Shown here one piece after another: positions 25,447 to 35,755 of a DNA stretch of 64,000 nt. Position numbers and translations under genes: made by a program. The notes under the pieces were generated by a model, which was given only the letters and a program-made list of their open reading frames with translations, searched no databases and was not told the origin of the DNA. The stretch is from positions 24,476,501-24,540,500 of the forward strand of contig CM053794.1 in NCBI GenBank assembly GCA_028671895.1, in the 5' to 3' direction. Each line of letters starts with the position of its first letter. Positions within the stretch are counted from its first letter, which is position 1. The stretch is from Oenanthe sinensis. Taxonomy: Eukaryota; Streptophyta; Magnoliopsida; Apiales; Apiaceae.

Positions 25447-27693
25447 TTAATTAGTAGTTTTGGGGACCCAAACTAGTTTGGGTCCTTTCTTTGAAAACTT
25501 GTTAACTTTTGCAGCAGAAGTTTTTTTATCAGAGTTTAAGTTAACAGAGTTTACATGATCAGAGTTTGCATTCACAGAGTTTGTACTGTCAGAGTTTAGA
25601 CTCCTTTTATCAGACTTTATCACATATATTTGTTTGATAGTATGTTTTGGAGAATTATTTACTTGAGGCTGTGGTTTATAAGAATTGTTATACGAATTAT
25701 GATATTCTTTGCATGTATAAATAGAGTGCCATAAACTACCACAGTGAAAACAGGGATTATATCTTGTTTGTTTTCTAGCCTCAAACCTAGGTCTTACAGG
25801 TTCTTTCTTTTGTTTGCAATCAATAGCAAGATGATTAGAATTTCCACAAGTAAAACAGGTTTTTCTAGGAGCATCATGAATATTCATGTAGTTGTTCTCC
25901 TTAGTAATTCCTACTTTACCATTCCTATTTCTTTTCACCTTTTTAGATTTATTAGTGATTGCCTTCAACTTTTCTTTAAGTTGCTTCTGTGAAAGTAACC
26001 CTATATTCATCTTTTTAGAATCTGGCACTATTGTTTTTAGAGCATTCATGGAGAGTTTTCTTATCATCACTAGCTCTAACAAACTTCACAGGTTTAGTCA
26101 ATGTTCCTTTTGTGTGTGAATTAGTGTGAATTTCTTTATCAAATTCATAACCTAAGGCAAATGTCCAATTCTTTTCAGAAAGCATTTGTTAGACCTTCTT
26201 ACCAGAGTTTGTCCAAACTCTGAAGGTCTCTTTTTCTTTAACTATCTCAGATTTTAAATATGTGACTTCTATTTCTAACTGAGTTTGCATGTGTATAGCA
26301 TTCTCACAGTCTTTCTTAAAGCTAAGCATGTGTACAAGTTCAGATTCAAGCATGTTATTCCTAGCAGTCAGAGTTTGTATTTCAAATTTTAATCTTTCAT
26401 TCTCAAAAGACTGAGATTTAAAGCTAACATGCAAATTTCTAAGGAAAGACTTTAATTCATGAATATCTTCAGTATCAAAAGTGAAAACAGAGTTTGGTAC
26501 ATTTTCAGAGTTTAAGATGATGGCATCAGAGTTTGACATGAGAGCATAGTTAGTTTCTTCTTCAGAGTCTGAGGAATCCATCCAATCTTTCTTTGATGTG
26601 ATGAGAGCTTATCCAGATTCCTTGCTTCTGCACTCAGAAGCAAAGTGCCCCATCTTATTGCACTTGTAACACTTGATCTTTGATTTATCAAGAGTTTTTG
26701 ATTTTCCATCTTTATCTTCTCTTTTTCTGAATCTGCCTTTCTTGTCTGACTCACCATGCTTTTTCTGAAAGTTTCCTTGCTTTCTAAATTTCCTTATTTC
26801 TTGAAGCTTTTGACAAACATAGCAAACATCTCCAACATGTTAGTGTCTGAAGAGTCATCAGAGTTTATATCAGAGTTTGCTTCAAACTCTGATTCACTGC
26901 TTTCTTGGAGCACTACTTCTTTCCCTTTCCTTATTGAAGCTTTAAGCACCTTTTCTTTTGGTTCTTCAATCTTGGCTTCAACATTCAATGCAATAGATCT
27001 TGCCTTGCTGCTTTTTCTGTTTCTTCTCTGCTGTAACTCCAGATCATGAGTTTTCAATTTGCCATAAACTTCATCTAAGGACATCTCATCTAAATCAGCC
27101 CTGTCTCTAATCAAGGATGTCTGCAGATCCCATTCTTCTGGAAGAGCCCTTAAAAATTTGGTGTTTGAATCTTCATTGTCATATACTTTATCCACTAAAG
27201 CCAAGTTATTCAACAGAGTTAGAAATCTGTCATAGATATCTGTTAGGGACTCATTCTGTTTAGCTTCAAAATATTCATACTCTTGGATAAGTACAGATCT
27301 CCTATTTTTCTTGATTTCCCTGGTTCCTTGACATTGAACCTCTAGAGCATCCCAGATCTCTTTTGCTGTCTTGCATGCTATTACCATGTTGGACATTACA
27401 GAGTCAAGACTGTTATGCAATATGTTTCTTACCTTGGCATCTTTGAGGACTTCTTGCTTTTCCTAATTGGTCCATTCTTTCTTATCCTTTAATGTATAAT
27501 ATTCAGGAACTTGTCTTCCTTCTACAACAGTTGCAGGCACCAGTTTTGTTGGAAGATACTGGCCTTCATTGATCATGTCCAGATAGTCAGGGTCTGTTGC
27601 TTCTAGGAACATCAACATCTTCACCCTCCATGTAGGGTACTCAGTCTTCTTCAATATTGGAATCCTGATGCTTTCATACTTGTTACCAGACAT
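25447..27693 (-). pseudogene. Copia gag of element A (broken)
   Basis: It starts at ATG 27693 (MSGNKYESIRIPILKK), 36 nt inside the primer site, and ends at TAA 25447. It holds a UBN2/gag-like N-terminal half (WDALEVQCQGT, LTDIYDRFLTLLNNL), a first CCHC knuckle near 26640, a coiled-coil-like stretch at about 26480-26200, two more knuckles (CFTCGNSNHLAIDC, CFHCGSLWHSIYTC) near 25850-25700, and an Asn-Ser-Asp repeat. Lesions are a stop at 27463, a frame change with a stop at 26794, a stop near 26610, a stop at 26189 and another frame change near 26100-26000. Confidence 0.92.
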
Positions 27694-27728
27694 GATTATT
27701 TGATCTTTTGAGTTGAAATTAACTGCCT

Positions 27729-27740
27729 GCTCTGATACCA
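27729..27740 (-). other. Primer binding site of element A
   Basis: On the minus strand this reads TGGTATCAGAGC, two bases inside the LTR end. It is complementary to the 3' end of plant initiator methionine tRNA, the usual primer for copia elements. The identical site is at 41469-41480 in element B. Confidence 0.92.
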
Positions 27741-27742
27741 AT

Positions 27743-28256
27743 TGTTTCCCAGATAATCAATCTATTACAGAAGGAGGGTTGAATGTAATAGTACCAACTA
27801 ATCGAAGATTAACACAAGTATGTAGAATGGAATACTGTTTTGTATTAATAATGAATTTGAATACAAAACTCTCTCAAGAAATAATGTTCTTAAGAGCTGC
27901 TAGGTTACAATAATAATACTTGAAAACGTATATAGATTATAACCTATCTCTGTGTTTATATAGACACAGCTACAAATACAATTACAAATCAGAATGAAAA
28001 TAGAATAGTTTTAATAAGGTAATTTAGACTTGCACTCGAATTCCTTCTTACTATCCAATTCTGACTCTGATTTGTCTATTTCCTTTTCTGATAAACTCTG
28101 AAGCTAATCTCTGTCGGTTTCTCATTCACTGATTTGAGCATTCTCTGTTAGAGTAAACTCTGATTGAGTATTCTCTGATAGAGTAAACTCTGTCCGACAG
28201 TTTTATAAACTCTGTTTGGTATTCTCTGACAATCATCAGTGTTTGCATTCCTAACA
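27743..28256 (-). repeat. 5' LTR of element A
   Basis: This is the 514-bp partner of 16321-16839. It keeps the CTATTACA/TGTAATAG hairpin, with one G-to-A change in the G-run. Transcription of the element would start within this LTR on the minus strand; I did not place a TATA box. Confidence 0.95.
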
Positions 28257-29325
28257 TACTATATTAGTGTAACCGAACTTGAAATTTTTTGTAATCGATT
28301 TTTGTAACACCTTCTTTTAATTATCCCAATTTTTTTGTTTGATCCAATAATATATTAATATTATATATAAATTTTAGCCTAAATTGAATTTATAAAATAT
28401 AATATTTTTTGAAATTTTAAATATTAATTTAAATAAATTATTAATAAATATTGAATTTTTAAACTTCTTTATCCCCTTCTCGTTTTGAATTATTATGGAT
28501 TCATACGAGCCAGGCTAATTCTTTTGAGCTATTTTTAATGTGCATTTATATCAAAATATTAATTTGTTCAACATGTAATATAGGGAGTTTTTTTCTTATA
28601 CTTCTTAACTAAACATTCGTACAAATATATATGAATTACAGTTACATGTTTTTTAACAATACAAAAATAATATTATATATATACTAATTTCTCATGTTCT
28701 ATTTTTCTAATATATTGAATAAAATAATTTCATACTATAAAAGATTGTACATATTAAAATAATATCTAAAAAAATTATATTATTAAATAAATATATCTAT
28801 GAATTAAAATATAATTATTTTATTCAATATTATACGAAAATTACCTAAAATATATGTCAAACTTCCCTATTCTCATAGTAAATTATGATATCATGTACGT
28901 AATTATGGATTTGTGAGGGTTATATAATTATATTTGAGTTTTACTTTCTAGGGCTTGTGCGGCGTTAGTCCGTAGGAGCAGTTATGTTTATCTTTTTTAG
29001 CTTATTATTTTCACCTTAGTTGTGTTTTGACTTTTGTTAGTTAAATTGATTCATTTTTGATCGAATGCTACACATAATATATAAATAAGAAAAGTTTAAA
29101 AATCACATCATTAGAAAATATATCTCATAAATTTTAAACTGCATCTTTTAGTTTTTAAAAGATATAAAAAAATAAATTCTAATTTATGATCATTGATAAC
29201 ATAAAAATCACACTTATTCTGACATGGAGTAAACAAAATTTCTTTAACTCACGTCTTCTTTATATCTGGTCCATGCCTCTGAATCAGATTTGGGATTCGT
29301 CTGTAGTATATGTAAGGCGGAACAT
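28257..29325. other. AT-rich intergenic DNA, no gene seen
   Basis: This is low-complexity AT-rich sequence between element A and a MITE. A slightly GC-richer phrase near 28950-28980 is not recognisable. There are no ORFs, RNA genes or repeat ends that I can support. Confidence 0.6.
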
Positions 29326-29584
29326 TACTGCCTTCGTCTCACCCAATTGTTAACGTTTCTCATCCAATTGTTAACGTTTCGGAAATAGGATCCGACACGT
29401 ATTTTAAGATGCATATAAAATATAGTTTCATAACTTATTTTTTTTCTGAATAAAAATTTAATGTTTAAATTTTTATTCAGATTTTTTTTAAAAAAAATTA
29501 TGAAACTATATTTTATATGCATTTTAAAATACGTACCGGACCTTATCTCCGAAACATAAACAAACGTATGAGACTGACGAACTA
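29326..29584. mobile_element. Degenerate Stowaway-like MITE
   Basis: Long imperfect inverted arms surround about 29455. The left arm (TTTCGGAAATAGGATCCG, then ATATAAAATATAGTTTCATAA) mirrors the right arm (TTATGAAACTATATTTTATA, then CGGACCTTATCTCCGAAA). The outer end resembles the TACTCCCTTCGTCTC end of Stowaway elements, and a TA lies at each edge. The left end is internally duplicated (CCAATTGTTAACGTTTC twice). It abuts the kinase fragment on its right. Confidence 0.7.
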
Positions 29585-29591
29585 CTGATTA

Positions 29592-29727
29592 AAGGTTTAA
29601 ACTATGAGCAGGGTGATTAAACAATCTGTTTCTCATTCCACTCACTATCTCTAAAACACCAAAATTATATGGATCAGATTTAATCGAGAATAGCCCATCA
29701 ATAGCATACTCGAGGGACATGTAATGA
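29592..29727 (-). pseudogene. Receptor-kinase exon fragment
   Basis: About 45 codons match exon 6 of the receptor kinase at 58686-58836. The fragment reads YMSLEYAIDGLFSIKSD...FGVL.EIVSGMRNR, against YMPPEYAIEGLFSTKSD...FGVLVLEIASGKRNR in the intact gene. This covers kinase subdomains VIII-IX. A 3' splice acceptor CAG is kept just upstream, and the first base completes the same Tyr codon. One residue is deleted in FGVLVLEI, and the fragment stops short of the exon end, next to a MITE. No other kinase exons are visible nearby. Confidence 0.8.
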
Positions 29728-29779
29728 CTGCTCCATATCAAAAGTATAAGATATGAATTAGCATTTGTTAAGCAACACA

Positions 29780-30153
29780 AGTAAAGAGATTATAAAGTTG
29801 TTGAAATTCTTAAATTTATATATAAATATTTTTAAAGTTATAAATATTAAAATTTATTTAATAGGGATCAAATTCTAAATTTAAATATGTTATCAATGAA
29901 TATCGAACTCTTAATCGTGAATAGTATTTGATAAGATCCATCTTACTCTTATTATATACGAGTCTATAACCCGCGCAAATCATAGGAGGAGAGTAATAAA
30001 TAATATATTATATATTTTAAATGAATTAAATACTTAATTTTATTATTTATGTTATTAATATTTTTTATGTAATGTTATACATGGGATGAATTATTTTTAA
30101 ATAATATTTATATTATGTGTTTAAATTCTCATTAATATATTGTTATATATTTA
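29780..30153. other. AT-rich intergenic DNA, no gene seen
   Basis: This is AT-rich sequence up to the left LTR of element B. A CTATAACCCGCGC motif near 29967 resembles the GC-richer motif in the duplicated flank at 205. It ends in ATTTA (30149-30153), the target duplication of element B. Confidence 0.55.
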
Positions 30154-30625
30154 TGTTTCCCAGAATAATCGATTATGAACACAAGTATATAGAATGGAAT
30201 ACTGTTTTGTATTATTAATGATCTCGAATACAAAACTCTCTCAAGAAAATAACGTTCTTAAGAACTACTAGGTTATATAACTATTGCTTAATGAATTCAA
30301 CATTGAATTATAACCTATCTCTGTGTTTATATAGACACAGCTACAAATACAATTACAAAACAGATTGTGATAAGAATAGCTTTAATAAAGTAATTAGACT
30401 TGCACTTGAATTCCTTCTTACTATCCAAATCAGACTCTGATTTGTCTGTTTCCTTTTCTGGTAGATTCTGAAGCTAAACTCTGTCGATCTGTCATTCTCT
30501 GATTTGAGTATTCTCTGTTAGAGTAAACTCTAATTGAGTATTCTCTGATAGAGTAAACTCTGATGACGTCAGCATAAACTCTGTTTAGTATTCTCTGACA
30601 ATCATCAGTGTTTGCATTCCTAACA
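30154..30625 (-). repeat. 3' LTR of element B
   Basis: This is a TGTTTCCC...CCTAACA LTR adjacent to the polypurine tract. It lacks 23 bp present in the partner LTR, between two AAACTCTGA copies, as expected from slippage between short direct repeats. Confidence 0.95.
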
Positions 30626-30644
30626 ATCTCCCCCAATTTATGCT
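30626..30644 (-). other. Polypurine tract of element B
   Basis: On the minus strand it reads TTGGGGGAGAT directly before the LTR. It is the same as in element A. Confidence 0.88.
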
Positions 30645-30725
30645 TTAAGAATTAAAACATAAATTTTACTTATGATGTCAGAAATACAAGACAAATGCAT
30701 CAGAGTTTGTTTACCCTTTTTAGAC

Positions 30726-33700
30726 TCAAATTCTTCTGTAAGAGAAGTCTTCTTTCAGAAATTGACTTAGGAGCTTTTCTTCAGCATCTTTCAATAAATC
30801 AACAAGCTTCTCCTTCAATTCCCTCATGTTCTCAGAAGAATCATCTATTTGAATTATTGCAGCCCTTAGAGCATAAATTGATGACCTCTCCATACTTTCA
30901 TCTAAGGCAATGCAACAGGTCTTCATATCATCAGGATTTAAGATTAGTGTAGGAATTCCTAACACCATTTTGACCTTTGCATCCCCCTTTTTCATTGCTC
31001 TTTCTGTTCCATCTTCAAGTATATATCCAGGCTCATATTCTTCAGTGTTTATCATCAACAACCTTCCACTCTTCTTTTTCTCAGCTACTATTCTTTCAAC
31101 AATCTTCCTCCACCTAGAAGTTGCTTCATTTTCACCATTGAGCAGATATAGAACATGTTCAAGTTCTTTAGATGCTTTATCAATCAGACTTTCTTCAGCA
31201 ATCTTCAAAACTCTCCCATCTTCTAAAAAATAAATGAGCTTTTCCTTAGCTTGAGCACCATCAAAGATATCCTTCACCACATTCACAGAGATTAATTTAT
31301 CCAAATGTTCTTGAGACAGCTCTTCTTCAGGTTTATCTTTCAGTGAATAAGGATCTCTGAAGATGTTTGCTTCACCTCTGTAGACCTTAGCATGTGTATC
31401 ACCAATACCACATTTATTTTTTTCAAGTCTAGCATTGAGAGTCAGAGTTTGAGTTTTTGTCCACAAAGGATCAGACCTTTTCTTTCTTATCAGAGATTGT
31501 TGTTGTTCTTCTTCCTCATCATCAAAACTTGAACCACCTGGAAGAAAAATTGTTCCAGACATAGTGAAAGGTTTCTTTGGCTTAGCTGGAGCTTTTGGTT
31601 GAATTCTAGAAGATGATCTTGTTTGAATTTATGAAACTGGTCTTGATTGAGCAACTGGTTTGAGAGTGTCAATAGATTTGATTTGAATAGGCTTGGATTC
31701 TGGTTTCTTCTGTTGAGCAGCAGTCTTTTTCTGAATTGGACCTTTCTTTATACTTCTTTTCTTTTTCTAAACTTGAGCACTAACAGCTCCAGATTTCTTC
31801 AATTCAGCTTCTACTGCAACTAGATCCATTCCTGTATGTTCTTCTTCAAACATTTTCTTTGCCAGTTCAGCATCCTTCAAGTTTTGTTCTTCAATCTTCT
31901 CTGGCTTATCTTCATCTTCAAGTTTCTTTGCTAATTCTAAATCAGCATCTATCAGAGTTTGCTTATCAGAGTTTATCTCAGTCTTTGATGTCATCAGAGT
32001 TTGTTCAATCAGAGTTTGCTTCCCATCCTTATGACTCCCTTGATCTGCATCATTAGGTTTGTCAGAGTTTAAAATTGCATCCTCCTTGCATTTGTCTGCT
32101 GAACCCTTCTCCCCCTTTTTGACATCATGCCCTGTTTTAACAGTAAGAAGCTCGACAATTGTATGTAACATGCCCTGCATAGAACTAACAGAATTAGAAA
32201 GATGAGTCACTTTAGCTTCCAATGCATCCTGTTTACTGGAGACAGAAAGAAGTTTGGCTTCTAGAGAATGTTGAGAAGTGGAAATAGCAGTTCCGAGAAG
32301 AACAGAATGCTTGGTGACAGATGCCTTTAGATCAGAAACTTCATGTTGAAGGCCTTTGGACATAATAGTAGAGGCTTTCAAGATTGTCTTCAATTCTCCA
32401 GAAGAAATTTCTTTGTCAGCTTTATTGATTAAGTCAAGAACATGAGGCCAAGAAATCTCTCTCTCAGGAATCTTCCAAGAAGAATCCCAAATGGATTGCC
32501 TGTGAGAAGAAAGAAAATCTTCAGCAGATGACTTTGCTTGGAAACTGAAATCCCGTCGGATACCCTCTGCATCAAGATCAGCTTCAATACGTCCTTTAAG
32601 ATCTTCCACCACCATGTAATCAGGATACTCCATCCCTAATCTTTCATGAGCATCATGTGCATTAATAGGCCATCTCTTGGTGTTATATCTTTGAATGTAG
32701 GGAATGGATAGATCTGTGACTGCTTCATCAGCAAAAATCACATCATCAGAGTCTATGTCCATCCCATCAGAGTTTGAAACCTCAACAGAGTTTGGCACAG
32801 CATCAGAGTTGGATACAGGTAAACTCTGAGTACCTGCAAAAGTAACAGAACAACCTAAATCACTCTGATTTTTTAAAGTAATCTCATTACTTCTCATAAC
32901 ACACATATCATAACTTTTAAGAGTTAGATGTTGCTAACTAGAATAACTAACTTCTTTCTCAGTTCTACCTCTCCTTTTGCCAGATCCTGTGTCTGCCTCT
33001 CATTTATTCTGTTTTTCACACATTTTACCTCAGACTCACTGGAAAGGTTCAACACACAATGTCCTACAGAAATAAGAGGTGGCTGAGAAGAGAGATTTGT
33101 AGTCACATGAATAGGGGTATCCTTTTCAGGACTATCCATGATCATCCCAGCAGTAAAGGTGGGAAATATAAATTCTGAACTAATACAATCAAAGAATGTA
33201 AATTCTGAAGTAGAGTCAGAGTTTATACCTTGAGCATTTGTAATTGATTTCTCACAAAGATCATTAGAGTTTGCCTTTGGATTTGCATCAGAATTTGTCT
33301 GTTGAATAGGAGAATCTTGGTCTGCAATCATAAAATGAATGATTGGTTCTTGTGGGACCTGAGTCATATCTGCAGCTGCTTCACCACTTTGAGGTGAAGG
33401 TTCTTGTGGGCTTGACTCTGCCAGAGATTGGCCTTCAGCATCAGCAACATCAAGATCTTCTAAATTTGTGTGGGTGCCTGCATCCAAACTTTGATTGGAT
33501 GGTTCTTGTGTGGCTGGGGCCTTGACAACTTCTTCAACCCTTTGAGCTGAAGGTTCTTGTGGATTGTACCCCTGATCAATGCTGGCTTCACTTGCTGGAA
33601 TTGTGGCTTCTGTTGAACTTTGATCAACAGGTTCTTGTGTGCCTGGCCCTTGAATGACTGCTACCTCACTTTGAGAAGTAGGTTCTTGTGTGTCTTGGCC

Positions 33701-35209
33701 AAAAGTGACAAACTTCTTCTTCAGTCTAGAAAAATGTTTCGAACTTGGAGATGCTGAAGATGATTTTGATTTTCGTGCTGCCATTTCATTTCTTACTTGT
33801 TCAGCCAACTCCCTTGCTCTTTCATAGGATATCTCCTTTATAATCTGCTTTGGTGACTTTGTGGGAGAATCAGATACTGGAACTGGAGCAGTTTCACTAG
33901 ATTTTATTAACTCATCAGAGTTTATCAATTGCTCAGAGTTTATCACTTTAGTGTTGAAAGGTCTTTCAGAGTTTGGCCGATCAGAGATTGGAGCGTCAGA
34001 GTTTATCCCTTCAATCTTTGCAGCCTCAGAGTTTGCAATCTTGACTAATCTTCTTTTCTTCTTCTTCTTCTCAGGAATTGGAAGAACTGTTTCTTTCTGA
34101 GGAGAAGTATGAGAAACCTGTTCAACTATCGTTCTTTTAGCAAAAACGAATCCATCATCAGAATCAGTACTTTCATCAATCAATTTTCTCTTTTTAGGAG
34201 AAAATGCTTTCACGGATTTTCCTTTCTTTTTGCTTTGGCCATGCTGTTGAGAGGTGTGTTTTTCAACTACAGTCTTTTGGGAGACTGTAGAGGTTGGCAA
34301 ATGTGTTTGGGAATCAGTGTTTAGATTTTGACTTGGGTTAGAATCAGAGATTGCTAAACTCTGATTCGTAGTCACTGACAAAAACTCCCTCCCATACACA
34401 GTAGGCATTCTCTGATGTAAGAGAAGCCTGACCCATGTAGGATAAAATAGATTAGAAAGTTTACCTTCAGCCTTCTTTGCATCTTTTCTTGATAGATCAG
34501 CAAATATTCTTTTATTCATGCTAAAGCTAATTAAAGTCTGATCATCCTCAAACTTAATATCAGGTAATAAAACATTAAAAATTAATTGTAAAAATCTAGC
34601 AAAGTAGATAGTGTGTGAATCATCATTAATCTTATTAGCTAATTGTCGAATAATCAAACAGGGAAAGTTGAAATTGAGATTATGGGTCAGAGAATACCCA
34701 ATCTGTTGAGACAGCTGCAGAATGACATCAAAATTTGTGCATTTGGCAGTGAAAGCCCTTGTAATGCAGTCGAAGAAGAAACTCCATTCTCTTCTTAAAT
34801 GTGGTCTTGTTAAACTTCCCAGTTTAGATAGGCTACCTCCATAGCCTATTGTGTTGAAAAATTCCTTGATTTGATCATCTCCAACAAAATCATCATACTC
34901 AGCCACTTCTGGAAGATGAAGAGCTTGTCTCACCACAGCAGGAGTAATGGAATACTTGCCATTGCATTGAAATGTTATTATCGGCTCCTCATTATCATTA
35001 GCATTATTAAACTTTGCAGTTGACCAGATTTTGAGCAGAGATTGAGCGGTGAAGTTCGTGAGTTCCTGAAGTGCGTACCCAATATAACTGTTCTGCAGAA
35101 AATCCTGGATCACATGAAAATCCTGAGGTGCTTCATCCTTAGATAGAAGAGAGATGTAGTTTGTTGCAGCAAAAGAATAGGTCTGAAAAGTAATACCCTT
35201 AGACGCCAT
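30726..35209 (-). pseudogene. Giant third ORF (env-position) of element B
   Basis: It runs from ATG 35209 (MASKGITFQTY) to TGA 30726, about 1,495 codons. A single-base deletion near 32935 shifts the frame, and nonsense codons lie at 31767 and 31629. None coincides with a lesion in element A, so the common ancestor had the full frame. An N-terminal globular region (codons about 1-300) is followed by a basic, Asn-Ser-Asp-rich segment. QEP..Q repeats span codons about 500-640, a charged coiled-coil-like segment lies near codons 1090-1120, and a C-terminal domain covers about the last 280 codons. There is no membrane segment or signal peptide. The role is unknown; it is translated, if at all, from its own message or by reinitiation. 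Confidence 0.87.
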
Positions 35210-35755
35210 TGAAGTTTTGAGATTTGAAGTGTGAATAACAATTAGGGTTTGATAAGACGAGAGAGAAAGATAAAATAAACGATGTAGATGAATAATTGAC
35301 AGTGAAACAAAATGAATTAAACTATTCCCTCTCAATTGCATATACCCTTTAGTGGGACACGTGGCAAGAAATAATTTGAGCAGTAATGAGTAGACCAAGT
35401 ATCAAAATATAGCAAGTGTGCGTGTACTGTGTAATAATAGGAACCGTCATTCGTGAGATACACGCGCCTTATTACAAGTCCAGTCAGAGATTAATAATTA
35501 TGATGTTACAAAATGAAATATGATGTCATAAATATGATCTTAGAATTTACCACTTAATCAGAGTCTACAGATCAGAGTTTATATGAGTCAGAGTTTAGTA
35601 TGTACTGTCAGAGTTTACCACATACTCTGACAGAGTTTACCATAAACACTGATAACTTGTGATCAGAGATTAGATGCTTCAATGATCAGAGTTTGTTCCA
35701 TTTTCATCAGAGTTTACCCCATACTCTGACCTATACTCTGAGTGTCTGAAACTTG
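35210..35755 (-). promoter_or_regulatory. pol-to-third-ORF spacer with promoter-like leader (B)
   Basis: The G-box CACGTG (35358-35363), the telo-box AAACCCTAA on the minus strand (35242-35250) and a CT-rich leader patch (about 35256-35275) match those of element A in order and spacing. A strongly conserved block near 35420-35480 (GGAACCGTCATTCGTGAGA) precedes them. The distal part, 35560-35760, holds six CAGAGTTT copies in about 150 bp. Activity is inferred. Confidence 0.5.

Larger units (their letters stand above)
16321..28256 (-). mobile_element. Sirevirus-type Ty1/copia retrotransposon A
   Basis: This is a complete 11.9-kb element on the minus strand. Its LTRs are 519 bp (16321-16839) and 514 bp (27743-28256), both TGTTTCCC...CCTAACA on +. 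I counted about ten substitutions between them, nearly all transitions, plus one 5-bp indel. The putative target duplication is TATTA (16316-16320) versus TACTA (28257-28261), with one mismatch. The order 5' to 3' is LTR, primer site, gag, pol, spacer, giant third ORF, polypurine tract, LTR. The copia domain order (integrase before RT) and the ORF after pol point to the Sirevirus group. Multiple stops and frameshifts make it non-autonomous. Confidence 0.96.

Noticed and set aside
25430..25450. Programmed -1 frameshift between gag and pol
   Set aside because: The pol frame is closed by TGA just after the gag stop, so there is no overlap in which a ribosome could slip and continue.
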